Shown here piece by piece: positions 54,384-63,064 of a stretch of DNA of 64,000 bases. The notes beneath the pieces are model-generated. The model saw nothing but the letters and a program-made list of their open reading frames with translations, was not told the DNA's origin and searched no databases. This DNA comes from Sinanaerobacter chloroacetimidivorans (GTDB lineage Bacteria; Bacillota; Clostridia; Peptostreptococcales; Anaerovoracaceae), in contig NZ_JAGSND010000005.1 of NCBI RefSeq assembly GCF_018128545.1, positions 1 to 64,000 of the forward strand, written 5' to 3'. Within the stretch, counting starts at the first letter, position 1. The number at the start of each line of letters is the position of its first letter. The position numbers were made by a program, and so were the translations under genes.

Positions 54384-55040
54384 ATGAAGGATATAAAGAA
54401 CTTTATAGCAAAAAATGTTGCTTCTCTCTTTAAAGACGGTGATGTGGTGAACCTGGGTGTAGGAATTCCGACTTTAGCAGTAGGGCATCTGCCGGAAGGT
54501 GTGAATGTAATTATCCATGCGGAAAATGGTGCGATCGGCTGCGGTCCTGTTGCAGCAAAGGAAGTAGCTACCATGGATTTGGTGGATGCCGCAAATGTGC
54601 CAATCACATTGATTCCTCAAGGGTCCTGTACGGATAGTGCAACATCCTTCGGAATTGTCAGAGGCGGTCATGTTGACTATACTGTGCTGGGTGCGCTGCA
54701 GGTGGATCAGGAAGGAAATTTAGCTAGCTGGATTATACCAGGGAAAGCGGTCAATGGGATGGGCGGCGCAATGGACCTTGTGGCAGGTGCAAAAAAGGTA
54801 ATTATAGCCATGCTGCATAATTCTAAGGATGGAAAGCCGAAATTGTTAAAAAAGTGCATCTGGCCGTTAACAGCGGTGAATGCGGTAACTCATATCATAA
54901 CTGACCTAGCAATGATTGAAATTATTGATAAAAAATTTGTTGTGAAGGCTATGGCAGACGGCATAACAAAAGAGGAACTTCAGTCAAAAACCGAAGCAGA
55001 ATTAATATTTCCATCCAATATTAAAGTTATGTTAGACTAG
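54384..55040 (+). CDS. CoA-transferase subunit B
   Basis: 218 residues from the ATG at 54384 (AGGGGGGATGAATAGC upstream). The beginning DVVNLGVGIPTLAVGHLPEG and the catalytic glutamate E47 in HAENGAIG define the AtoA/ScoB beta subunit. E47 would form the glutamyl-CoA thioester. It lies 1 nt after subunit A. The ensuing thiolase suggests the acceptor is a 3-oxoacid; the exact acid is not readable. Confidence 0.9.
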   Translation: MKDIKNFIAKNVASLFKDGDVVNLGVGIPTLAVGHLPEGVNVIIHAENGAIGCGPVAAKEVATMDLVDAANVPITLIPQGSCTDSATSFGIVRGGHVDYTVLGALQVDQEGNLASWIIPGKAVNGMGGAMDLVAGAKKVIIAMLHNSKDGKPKLLKKCIWPLTAVNAVTHIITDLAMIEIIDKKFVVKAMADGITKEELQSKTEAELIFPSNIKVMLD

Positions 55041-55108
55041 TACCCTGTCAACATTAATTCTGTGCATATGTGGGTTTTAATAAAACAGAGTGCCAAGGAG
55101 GTAATCAT

Positions 55109-56290
55109 ATGAGAGAGGCAGTAATTGTATCTATGGCAAGAACCCCAGTGGGGAAATGCCGTGGAAAGCTTGCTCCGGTTCCGCCGGAACAATTAGGAGC
55201 AGTTGTATTAAAAAGAGTTTGTGAAGACATTGATCTTGACACAACTCAAATAGATGAAGTAATTATGGGAAATCTCTGGGCGCATGATATCGCGGGAATG
55301 GGAAGAGTGGCGTTATTAGAGGCAGGATTACCGGTTACAATTCCATCGCTGAGAATAGACCGTCAATGCTCAAGCGCTTTGGACTCTATTGCACTTGCTG
55401 CAATGTTTGTTCAAACCGGACATGGGGATATTGTCATCGGCGGAGGCGCGGAAAGCGACTCCAGAAGACCATATGTCATGTTTAAGAATGAGGTTGAATA
55501 TTCCGTAAAACCCCCGGTTTTTTTGACGCAGTACAAGGCATCCACCAAAGCAATTGGAGATCCATTCATGGGAGTAACGGCAGAAAACTTAGCGGAACAG
55601 TACGGTATCACGAGACAGGAGATGGACGAATATTCGGCGGAGAGTCATCAAAAGGCTGAAAAAGCTTGGCAGAAGGGCTATCTCGCAAAAAATGTGGTAC
55701 CTGTTAAAGTGAGTACCAAAAAAGGCTTTTATATTTTTGACAAAGATGAAACAGTCAGGCCGGAAACAACGGTTGAGAGCCTTTCCAAGCTCCCTGCACT
55801 TTTCAAGAAGGAGGATGGAAAGGTGACTGCAGGCAACAGCTGTCCCATGAGTGACGGGGCTTCGGCGGCAGTCATTATGTCCATGGAAAAAGCAACTGAA
55901 CTGGGACTCACGCCATTGGCAAAGTATGTAGATTGGGCAGCGGTAGGTGTTGACCCGAATTACATGGGAATCGGACCCGCTTTTGCCATAAGGAAACTCC
56001 TGAAACAGGTAGATTTAACTCTGGACGATATCGATCTCTTTGAAATCAATGAAGCTTTTGCGTCACAGACCCTAGCATGTGTAATAGAATTAGGACTTGA
56101 TAAAAATAAACTTAACATTGATGGAGGAGCAATAGCGCTGGGACACCCGTTGGGAGCCACAGGAGGAGTTCTAGCTCTTAAATTAATCAATCAGTTGAGA
56201 AGAGAAAATAAAAGATATGGTATTGCAGCATTTTGCTGCGGCGGCGGACAAGGGGCAGCCGTATTGTTTGAAAATATTAATGTTAAATAG
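55109..56290 (+). CDS. Thiolase (acetyl-CoA C-acyltransferase)
   Basis: 393 residues from the ATG at 55109 (CCAAGGAGG upstream). Catalytic residues are in place: C87 in DRQCSSALDS, H346 in GGAIALGHPLGATGG and C376 in CCGGGQG. It cleaves a 3-oxoacyl-CoA with CoA into acetyl-CoA and a shorter acyl-CoA, or runs in reverse. Following the CoA-transferase pair, degradation of a 3-oxoacid is the likely direction. The spacing of 68 nt from subunit B fits one operon. Confidence 0.92.
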   Translation: MREAVIVSMARTPVGKCRGKLAPVPPEQLGAVVLKRVCEDIDLDTTQIDEVIMGNLWAHDIAGMGRVALLEAGLPVTIPSLRIDRQCSSALDSIALAAMFVQTGHGDIVIGGGAESDSRRPYVMFKNEVEYSVKPPVFLTQYKASTKAIGDPFMGVTAENLAEQYGITRQEMDEYSAESHQKAEKAWQKGYLAKNVVPVKVSTKKGFYIFDKDETVRPETTVESLSKLPALFKKEDGKVTAGNSCPMSDGASAAVIMSMEKATELGLTPLAKYVDWAAVGVDPNYMGIGPAFAIRKLLKQVDLTLDDIDLFEINEAFASQTLACVIELGLDKNKLNIDGGAIALGHPLGATGGVLALKLINQLRRENKRYGIAAFCCGGGQGAAVLFENINVK

Positions 56291-56301
56291 GAGGTGTTTC
56301 A

Positions 56302-56781
56302 ATGGTAAAAATGAGACTGGCAGTAAGAGACGATTTGAAACTGGTATTTGACTTTTTTAAGAACCTTACTTTATTTCATCTTGAAGGATTTAAAGGAGTC
56401 ATGAAGTTAAGGCCTTACAGTGAAGAACGAACCGCCAAGAAACTGGATACATTTTTAAACAATGGTGATCAGGCTGGAATCCTAATTGCTGAAGAGAATA
56501 ATGAGGTCCTTGGAGTCTTGGGCTTTTATATTGAGAGCTATGGCGAATTAGCAAATTTTGATTATGACCAGTATATGGAAATTGACAGAATTATTGTAAA
56601 GGACGGTATGCGAGGAGCCGGAATTGGAGAAAAACTCATTGAAGAGGCTGAAAAACTTGCGCTAAGTAAAGGAGTACACAGAATGCAGCTTGAACTTGCA
56701 ATTTTCAATGAAAAGGCAGAAAAATTTTATGAAAGACTCGGATATAAATGTTATATCAGAACTTTCGCAAAGGATATCTAA
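56302..56781 (+). CDS. GNAT-family N-acetyltransferase
   Basis: 159 residues with the GNAT acetyl-CoA site DRIIVKDGMRGAGIGEKLIEEA (the RGAGIG loop) and a C-terminal FYERLGYK. Start has GGAGGTG upstream, 11 nt after the thiolase stop, so it is part of the operon. It would acetylate an amine or amino group in the substrate or a pathway intermediate; specifics are unknown. Confidence 0.83.
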   Translation: MVKMRLAVRDDLKLVFDFFKNLTLFHLEGFKGVMKLRPYSEERTAKKLDTFLNNGDQAGILIAEENNEVLGVLGFYIESYGELANFDYDQYMEIDRIIVKDGMRGAGIGEKLIEEAEKLALSKGVHRMQLELAIFNEKAEKFYERLGYKCYIRTFAKDI

Positions 56782-56846
56782 TCAATGCTGAGTTTTGAAA
56801 TAAAAGTTAGTTATTCATATTTATGTATTTATTAGGAGGAAAGATC

Positions 56847-57875
56847 ATGAAACTGAAGAGAATATTAGCTGTATTTGTTATTATTTGCTTGACCTTATCG
56901 CTAGTTGCATGTGGTGGCTCCGGCAGCGGGAAAACTGATTCCGGAAATGCTTCTGATGACAAAATCAGTATCACAATGGGAATTGAGGGCGGAGACGACC
57001 TTCCGGATGCAATTATGGGCCTAAAATTCAAGGAATTGATTGAAGAAAAAAGTAATGGAAGAATTACTGTAAGTTGGTATGGAAATGGTCAGCTTGGGGG
57101 AGATGATGAATTGCTTCAGCAGGTTATGAATGGTTCCATCAATGCTGCACTGATTTCAACTTCAACGTTCAGCGATTACTCGGAAGAATTGGACGTATTG
57201 CAGCTTCCGTTCCTGTTTAAGGATTATGAAACAGAAAAAAAAGCTCTTGAAAGCAGCGAAGCGCAAGCCTTATACAAAGATCTGGAAGAGTTGAATCTTA
57301 AAATTCTAGCAGTTACTGAGATCGGCATGAGAAATTTTGCAAATAATACCAAACCGATTGAGAAACTGTCCGATCTAAAAGGAATCAAAATGAGAATCGT
57401 TCCAAGTACTTTAGTTGCAAGGGCAGCGGAATTGGTAGGCATGACAGTAACACCTATGAGCTATAGTGAAATTTATACCGGACTTCAGCAGAATATCATA
57501 GATGGAGAGGAAATCAATCTTATCTCAATCAATCTTGAAAGACATTATGAAGTTTTGAAATATGTGTCATTGATTAATTTCTATACATTCCCGTCTGCAC
57601 TTACGTTCAATCTTGACTTCTATAACGGTTTGTCTGATGAGGACAAGGCTCTTTTTGATGAGTGCAAGGAAGAAGCTTTCAATTATTCCATAGCTCAAAC
57701 GGAGCAAAAGGAAGAAGATTCCCTTCAGGTTATTTCAAATGCGGGACTACAGTTGAACGAGATTTCCGAGGAAGCCAAGGCCGAATTCAAGACTGCTGTT
57801 CAGCCAATGTATGATGAATATGCAGCAAAAAGTGAAAATATGGCTGCATTCATTAAGATGGCCCAGGGACTGTAA
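56847..57875 (+). CDS. dctP: TRAP transporter substrate-binding lipoprotein (DctP family)
   Basis: 342 residues from the ATG at 56847 (AGGAGGAAAGA upstream). The lipobox ends in LVAC followed by a Gly/Ser-rich linker. DctP signatures include ISWYGNGQLGGDDELLQQV-like text, KGIKMRIVPSTL with the conserved arginine that pairs with the ligand carboxylate, and YTGLQQNIIDGEE. TRAP systems import organic acids with Na+. The ligand here is presumably the acid degraded by the surrounding genes. A hairpin without T-run separates it from dctQ. Confidence 0.88.
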   Translation: MKLKRILAVFVIICLTLSLVACGGSGSGKTDSGNASDDKISITMGIEGGDDLPDAIMGLKFKELIEEKSNGRITVSWYGNGQLGGDDELLQQVMNGSINAALISTSTFSDYSEELDVLQLPFLFKDYETEKKALESSEAQALYKDLEELNLKILAVTEIGMRNFANNTKPIEKLSDLKGIKMRIVPSTLVARAAELVGMTVTPMSYSEIYTGLQQNIIDGEEINLISINLERHYEVLKYVSLINFYTFPSALTFNLDFYNGLSDEDKALFDECKEEAFNYSIAQTEQKEEDSLQVISNAGLQLNEISEEAKAEFKTAVQPMYDEYAAKSENMAAFIKMAQGL

Positions 57876-57910
57876 ACAAATAGTATTATTAAATAATTTA
57901 GTTAATTTTC

Positions 57911-57939
57911 TGTGAAGCACCTGTTCAGGTGCTTCGCAG
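57911..57939 (+). promoter_or_regulatory. Intercistronic hairpin between dctP and dctQ
   Basis: TGAAGCACCTG and CAGGTGCTTCG pair around a tiny loop with no T-run after them. Likely an mRNA-stabilising or partial-termination element giving more DctP than DctQM. Confidence 0.55.
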
Positions 57940-57960
57940 AACATAATGGAGGGAAATAGA

Positions 57961-58476
57961 ATGCGTGCAATAACAGCAGCATTTGATAAAATCGAATGGC
58001 TTGTAAAAATACTGGCTGCTGCCGCCATGTTCCTGATGACAGTAATTGTTACGGTATGTGTTGTGAAAAGATACTGTTTTGGAACAACTTTCATCTGGTC
58101 GGACGAACTTGTACGATATCTGCTCATCTGGTCAACATTTCTAGGCGCTGCAGTTGGTTTCAGGCATTTTGACTTGGTGCTTCTTGATTTATTTATCGGC
58201 TTGCTGCCAAAGAAATTTGCGTCTTTTTTAGCAATTATTGTTCATTTTGTTACTATGGTATTCATTGGATACATTTTTTACATCAGTTTAAATTATACTT
58301 TATCACCTGCTGTGCTGTTCAAAAACAGTACCGGACTTGGAATTTCGATGATGTATCCGTTTCTGGCTCTTCCCCTTGGTTTTGGATTGATGTTTCTGTT
58401 TGGAATTGAAAATATACCGAAAATAATTAACAGATTGAAAATCAAAAATCTTATAACAGAAGGGGGTGAGAGATAA
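57961..58476 (+). CDS. dctQ: TRAP transporter small permease (DctQ family)
   Basis: About 171 residues with four membrane helices (ILAAAAMFLMTVIVTVCVV first). The DctQ mark WSDELVRYLLIWSTFLGAAVG is present. It starts at the ATG 57961 with GGAGGG upstream instead of the earlier ATG at 57946. Its stop overlaps the dctM start by one base. Function is the small membrane subunit of the importer. Confidence 0.88.
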   Translation: MRAITAAFDKIEWLVKILAAAAMFLMTVIVTVCVVKRYCFGTTFIWSDELVRYLLIWSTFLGAAVGFRHFDLVLLDLFIGLLPKKFASFLAIIVHFVTMVFIGYIFYISLNYTLSPAVLFKNSTGLGISMMYPFLALPLGFGLMFLFGIENIPKIINRLKIKNLITEGGER

Positions 58477-59756
58477 TGGTATTAGTAATTTTAGCTTTTA
58501 TATTATCGCTTGTGGTTGGAATCCCAATCGCCTTTGTCTTAGGGATGACTGGTATAGCGCATCTTGTCGTTATTAATTATCCGGATATCGCAAATATCGT
58601 ACCGCAGCGAATGTTTTATGGAATCAACGTGTTCAGTTATATGTGTATCCCATTTTTCATAGCGGCAGGTCAAATAATGAACAAGGGTGGTATCACACAA
58701 AAAATTGTTGATGTATCACAGGAGTTTGTTGGATTCAAGCGAGGCGGACTCGCATATACAGTTGTCCTTGTTGGAATGGTGCTGGCGGCGATTTTAGGCT
58801 CAGCGAATGCTGTTTCAGTAATTCTCTGCACAATTATGATTCCTGCAATGGTATCTTCCGGATACGATGAGGAATTTGCCGGATCACTGGTAGCAAGCTC
58901 TGGAATACTGGGATGCATCATTCCTCCGTCTGTAGACTTTGTAATTTATGCAGTGCTTGCCGGAGTTTCTGTGCAAAAACTTTTCGTTGGAGGTATTTTA
59001 CCTGGAATTTGTCTTGGATTTGGCTTTATGGCTGTAATTGCCATTACAACGAAGAAAAAGAAATATCCGAAATATAAAGAGCATTTTGAACCTGGTCCGG
59101 CCTTTAAAACACTGTTCACTTCTCTGCCGGCCTTATGCGTACCGGTAATTATAGTAGGCGGAGTTTTAGCGGGTGTTTTTACTCCCACTGAATCCGGAGC
59201 AGTAGCCTGTGTTGTTGCAACAATATTGGGATTTGCATATAGAAACCTAAAAATAAAGGATTTACCTGGGATATTTGCAAGTGCAGCTTTGATTACAGCA
59301 GGCATCATGCTGATCATCTCCTTTGGTAATGTCATTGGTTGGACGCTTGCCTTTGATAAGGTACCGGAAAAATTAGTCCAGGCAATCACTTCTACGACAA
59401 CCAATCCTTCGCTGGTTATGGCACTTGTTCTTGGTATGCTTTTCCTCATAGGAATGGTAATGGAAGCCTTCGCGGCAATGATTATTCTTGTACCTGTGCT
59501 CTATCCACTGGGAGAGGCAATGGGATATGATCCCATTCATTTCGGTATGATTATCATTATTATGCTGACCATTGCACTGGCAACTCCTCCTGTAGGTATG
59601 CTGTTGTTTACTACATCAAAGGTATCCGGGATTCATTTAAATAAACTGAATAAAAGCATATGGCCATTTGTTGCAGCAGGAATGGTCGTAACGATTATAT
59701 TAGCCTATGTGCCGCAGATTACCACCTTCCTGCCAAATCTGCTGTATGGTAAGTAA
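58476..59756 (+). CDS. dctM: TRAP transporter large permease (DctM family)
   Basis: 426 residues with about twelve membrane helices. Typical DctM segments are FALGMTGIAHL-like opening, AAILGSANAVSVILCTIMIPAM, GILGCIIPPSVDFVIYAV, FTPTESGAVA and LATPPVGMLLFTTSKVSGI. It is the Na+-coupled translocation subunit. TAATG overlap with dctQ shows translational coupling. Confidence 0.92.
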   Translation: MVLVILAFILSLVVGIPIAFVLGMTGIAHLVVINYPDIANIVPQRMFYGINVFSYMCIPFFIAAGQIMNKGGITQKIVDVSQEFVGFKRGGLAYTVVLVGMVLAAILGSANAVSVILCTIMIPAMVSSGYDEEFAGSLVASSGILGCIIPPSVDFVIYAVLAGVSVQKLFVGGILPGICLGFGFMAVIAITTKKKKYPKYKEHFEPGPAFKTLFTSLPALCVPVIIVGGVLAGVFTPTESGAVACVVATILGFAYRNLKIKDLPGIFASAALITAGIMLIISFGNVIGWTLAFDKVPEKLVQAITSTTTNPSLVMALVLGMLFLIGMVMEAFAAMIILVPVLYPLGEAMGYDPIHFGMIIIIMLTIALATPPVGMLLFTTSKVSGIHLNKLNKSIWPFVAAGMVVTIILAYVPQITTFLPNLLYGK

Positions 59757-59773
59757 AGACAGGAGTGATTAAA

Positions 59774-60658
59774 ATGACAGATATAGCTGCAGCTTTAAAG
59801 GACATTATTGACTTGCATATTCATGCTGGACCCTCTTTGGCAGACAGAAAAGTGGATGCTGCCGAAATGATGGAAGACGCCTTACAATATGGGTATCGTG
59901 CATATGTTGTAAAAGATCATTACTTCCCAACAGTTATGAGTGCTTCTCTATGTGAGAAGCACCTCGGACAGGGAAAGGTAAAGGTATTTGGCGGAATTGC
60001 CCTGAACAATTCCGTCGGAGGAATCAATGTAAAGGCAGTGGATGCCGCATATGGAATGGGTGCAAAGTTTGTGTATATGCCCACCGTTTCAGCGAAACAT
60101 CATATTGCATCCCATAAAGGGCAGCATTTTCCTGGCGCAAGTTCCAAGGAAGGTGTAGTTGAGAATGAAATGCTCTATATCAAACAGAACGGGGAATTAA
60201 AGGATCCCGTCGTAGAAGTGCTTCAATATATTGCGGAAAGACCAGACTTGATTCTTGCAACAGGACATGGGACACAGCAAGAAATAGAAGCATTGCTGAC
60301 CAAAGGTGCTGAACTTGGAATCGCTAAAATGTATGCAAACCATCCCTTCTACATGATAAATGCAGATATTGACACAATCTGCAGATGGGCGTCTTTGGGG
60401 GCGACAATAGAAATCAACGCCTGCGTTTTCCTCTTTGGCACACATCCGACACCAATGCAGGTGGCAAAGGATATTTTTGATCGCGTACCCCTTGAAAAGA
60501 TCGTTATTTCATCAGATCTGGGGCAAAAGAACAACAGCCGTCCGGCGCAGGGGTTATATGACTTTATAATAAAACTGCAAGCGGAAAACGGTATAACTGA
60601 AGAACAAATTTATACAGCTACGAGAACGAATCCGGCAAAACTACTGGGTTTAGAATAA
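59774..60658 (+). CDS. DUF6282-like metal-dependent hydrolase
   Basis: About 294 residues from the ATG at 59774 (AGGAG eight bases upstream). It resembles an amidohydrolase-type barrel: IIDLHIHAGPSLADRKVDA has the N-terminal HxH, VVKDHYFPT a possible carboxylated-lysine strand, LATGHGTQQE another histidine, and KIVISSDLGQ the final aspartate. I match it to DUF6282 from memory, with moderate certainty. It follows dctM by 17 nt, so it belongs to the same operon and probably acts on the imported compound. Confidence 0.7.
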   Translation: MTDIAAALKDIIDLHIHAGPSLADRKVDAAEMMEDALQYGYRAYVVKDHYFPTVMSASLCEKHLGQGKVKVFGGIALNNSVGGINVKAVDAAYGMGAKFVYMPTVSAKHHIASHKGQHFPGASSKEGVVENEMLYIKQNGELKDPVVEVLQYIAERPDLILATGHGTQQEIEALLTKGAELGIAKMYANHPFYMINADIDTICRWASLGATIEINACVFLFGTHPTPMQVAKDIFDRVPLEKIVISSDLGQKNNSRPAQGLYDFIIKLQAENGITEEQIYTATRTNPAKLLGLE

Positions 60659-60683
60659 TAATATGAACTGGGAGGAAATAAAA

Positions 60684-61013
60684 ATGTTTCAAATTGGTAA
60701 TTTGAATGAGATGGAATGGAAAGAACTAAGAAAAGGAGTAAAGAGAAAAGCATTTACTGGTGAGGGTGCAACGATTGGTTATAATTCCGGAGAAAAAGGA
60801 CACGAAGTGATGCCTCATCATCATATTCATGAACAGATCGGAATCATCGTTTCTGGAGAAGGAATTTTCTCTATCAACGGAAATGACTACCCTGTGAAAA
60901 GGGGAAGCTGGATGGTGATACCTTCCAATGTAGAGCATTATTTAACTGTCACAAGTGAAGAGCCATGCATCAGCCTTGATATATTCGTACCAGCGAGACA
61001 GGAAATACTATAG
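60684..61013 (+). CDS. Small cupin-domain protein
   Basis: 109 residues from the ATG at 60684 (GGGAGGAAATAAAA upstream). A single cupin with the metal motif MPHHHIHEQIGIIVSGEG and second motif VIPSNVEHYL. Such proteins are isomerases, dioxygenases, lyases or sensors. In this operon it may act on an intermediate of the same pathway, and nothing closer can be said. Confidence 0.8.
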   Translation: MFQIGNLNEMEWKELRKGVKRKAFTGEGATIGYNSGEKGHEVMPHHHIHEQIGIIVSGEGIFSINGNDYPVKRGSWMVIPSNVEHYLTVTSEEPCISLDIFVPARQEIL

Positions 61014-61042
61014 GACTGCTGTTGAAAGGAATCATCAAGAAA

Positions 61043-61810
61043 ATGATAAACGATAAATTAATGACAAAACTGAATAACGGGGATAGGGCATTCGGCACCT
61101 TTGTAAAAATAAACAGCACTGCAGTTATTGAAATGCTGGGGCAAAAAGGTTTTGACTTTGCTATCATAGACAGGGAACATTCTGTTTTTTCAGATACGGA
61201 TGTTGAAAAAATGATCATGGCTGCCGACGTCTGGGGATTGCCGGTGATTATCAGGACCCCAGGAAACGCCGCCGAGCATATCCTGCATGCCTTGGACTCA
61301 GGCGCCAGCGGAATACAGGTTCCGGACATATCAAGCGTATCGCAGATTTATAAAATTATAGAGAACGCAAAATACTATCCGGAGGGAAGCCGGGGTTTGT
61401 CCTTTGCGCAGAGAGCTGCGGGATACGGGTTTCAGGGCGGTAACGAATATATAGAAAAATCCAATCAAAACACAGTCATAGCGGTACATATTGAAAACAG
61501 AGAAATTGCAGAAAAGATTGATGAGGTCTGCAGTATACCGCAGTTGGATGTCGTATTCGTAGGTCCGGCAGACTTAAGCCAGTCCATGGGCAAACCCGGG
61601 AAAACGGATGATCCGGAAGTCGTTGCGCTGATAGAAAATGTGTTCCGGGTGGCCATAAAAAATAATAAAAAGGTTGGAATCTATGTGGGAACTGAGGAGG
61701 CAATTAAAAAATATGCCGACTTGGGGGCAACCTATTTTGCCTGGAAATCAGACGTACTTCTGCTAAATGAAGGAATCCGTTCTTCGGAGAATACGTTCAA
61801 GAAAATATAA
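61043..61810 (+). CDS. HpcH/HpaI-family aldolase
   Basis: 255 residues, class II pyruvate-type aldolase. The barrel shows AFGTFVKINST, FDFAIIDREHSVFSDTDVEK, PVIIRTPGNAAEHILHALDSG (conserved arginine), GIQVPDISS and VFVGPADLSQSMG. It cleaves or forms a 2-oxo-4-hydroxy acid, releasing pyruvate or glyoxylate-type products. The ATG at 61043 is preferred; a TTG at 61022 is the alternative. It ends the operon before a bidirectional terminator. Confidence 0.88.
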   Translation: MINDKLMTKLNNGDRAFGTFVKINSTAVIEMLGQKGFDFAIIDREHSVFSDTDVEKMIMAADVWGLPVIIRTPGNAAEHILHALDSGASGIQVPDISSVSQIYKIIENAKYYPEGSRGLSFAQRAAGYGFQGGNEYIEKSNQNTVIAVHIENREIAEKIDEVCSIPQLDVVFVGPADLSQSMGKPGKTDDPEVVALIENVFRVAIKNNKKVGIYVGTEEAIKKYADLGATYFAWKSDVLLLNEGIRSSENTFKKI

Positions 61811-61833
61811 TTTCTCTCTTCCATTTTCATAAA

Positions 61834-61866
61834 AATAATGAGGCCTCTATTGAGGTCTCATTATTG
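61834..61866. terminator. Bidirectional terminator at the end of the catabolic operon
   Basis: AATAATGAGGCCTC (61834-61847) pairs with GAGGTCTCATTATT (61852-61865), one mismatch, between the convergent aldolase and GntR genes and overlapping the GntR stop. Confidence 0.75.
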
Positions 61867-62526
61867 AATGTTGATATGCATGATACTGTCGCGTTCTGAA
61901 ATGATATGTGTTTTATAAATCTCAAAGATTTCATCGGTTTTGCCATTCAAAGCGGCATCAATAAACACGACATGCTGTGTGGCGATCCGACTCCTTTTGA
62001 TATTGAGCTGATCAAGAAACACAAGCTTTGAAATAATGCATTTATACAACGCGTCTCTACAAATCCTCTTAATATAAGCGTTATTGATCAGATCAAACAA
62101 AAATAAATGAAACTCCAAGTCCTGACTAAAAAAGGCATCTCCATTCGATACAATATTTTCATCTTCAATATACTGTAGATTATAATTTTTATATTCCGTT
62201 AGTTTTTCATTAACCGCTTGAGTAGGATTTCTAAAGCTGCTACTAATAACCTGAGGTTCCAATAATAATCTCAAGTTGTAAATATCTAAAATCTCTTTTA
62301 ATGAAAACTTTGAAACAAAGGTTCCTTTCCGTGGATATATTTCTAAATATCCTTCTTTTTGGAGCCAGAGAATCGCTTCTCGAACCGGGGTTCTGCTTGT
62401 GCCGAGTTCGTTTGCTATAGCATCTTCAGAAACATTCTGACCAGTGGAAAGTTCACCGGAAAGCAGTTTTTTCAATATTAAATTATATGCGTCAATGTTC
62501 AATGTATTATTTAATGAATCTTGCAC
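61861..62526 (-). CDS. GntR-family regulator with FCD domain
   Basis: 221 residues. The winged helix is VSEDAIANELGTSRTPVREAILWLQKEGYLEIYPRKG, and the C-terminal two-thirds is the helical FCD effector domain of the FadR group, which usually binds an organic acid with a metal. It is convergent with the catabolic operon and is its likely regulator. An inverted repeat over its own transcription start (62539-62563) suggests autorepression. The effector is expected to be the imported acid or an intermediate. Confidence 0.88.
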   Translation of the reverse strand: MQDSLNNTLNIDAYNLILKKLLSGELSTGQNVSEDAIANELGTSRTPVREAILWLQKEGYLEIYPRKGTFVSKFSLKEILDIYNLRLLLEPQVISSSFRNPTQAVNEKLTEYKNYNLQYIEDENIVSNGDAFFSQDLEFHLFLFDLINNAYIKRICRDALYKCIISKLVFLDQLNIKRSRIATQHVVFIDAALNGKTDEIFEIYKTHIISERDSIMHINIQ

Positions 62527-62538
62527 AATGAACCCTCC

Positions 62539-62600
62539 ATTAGTAATTAGTCAATAAACTAATAAGATTATTATATCTATTTTGATAAGAAGTTACAATT
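62539..62600 (-). promoter_or_regulatory. Promoter and probable auto-operator of the GntR gene
   Basis: Minus strand -35 TTGTAA, 17-nt spacer and -10 TATAAT (62570-62575). Downstream of the -10 are ATTAGT (62539-62544) and ACTAAT (62558-62563), an inverted repeat where a repressor would block initiation. Confidence 0.5.
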
Positions 62601-62657
62601 AAAAAAGTTGATATAAGTCTATAACGCCTATAATTCTAATTATACAGGGGTATTTAA

Positions 62658-62948
62658 TTACAAGAAAGGAATTGTTTAGATTCTACCTTTTTAAAAGGCT
62701 TTTCTTTTGTAGAACAACCTTCGGTAGCGAGTTATGTAAAAGAGGTAATAATAAGGCTTTCGGTCCCAAAAGATTATCATCCACCATTCGAAGAGTCATA
62801 TTATTATTTGCAGAAATATTTAGGAACAGATAAATTAGTCGTAGGTTATTTCCCTAAGAGGAGACAATGCTTTTTTGTAAAGTCTTTTAGTTGGGATGGA
62901 TATATATCTGGGTCGTGGTTATCGTATCCATCAATCGCTTTTTCATAG
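62658..62948 (+). pseudogene. Start-less open frame, possible gene remnant
   Basis: A frame of about 96 codons is open from after TAA (62655) to TAG (62946-62948) and reads like real protein (VASYVKEVIIRLSVPKDYHP, EESYYYLQKYLGTDKLVVGY), but no ATG, GTG or TTG occurs near its start and no RBS precedes it. I do not recognise the family. Most likely the truncated C-terminal end of a lost gene, next to the possible IS end at 62975. Confidence 0.35.
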
Positions 62949-62974
62949 CATAATTTAGGGGCTGTAGCAATTTT

Positions 62975-63064
62975 GATATGCTCCCCTTAAGGGTAGACAG
63001 ATGAAATAAAAAATAATCTGTAGACTTTGAAGGGAGTATATTTTTATGCCACAGAAAGAACTTA
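62975..63064 (+). mobile_element. Possible insertion-sequence end remnant
   Basis: An imperfect inverted repeat (GATATGCTCCCCTT... at 62975-62999 against ...AAGGGAGTATAT at 63019-63041) is followed by ATGCCACAGAAAGAA at 63046, like the left end and transposase start of an IS. The reading frame runs at once into the 3' end of the carboxypeptidase gene on the other strand, so no transposase remains. Weak call. Confidence 0.25.
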
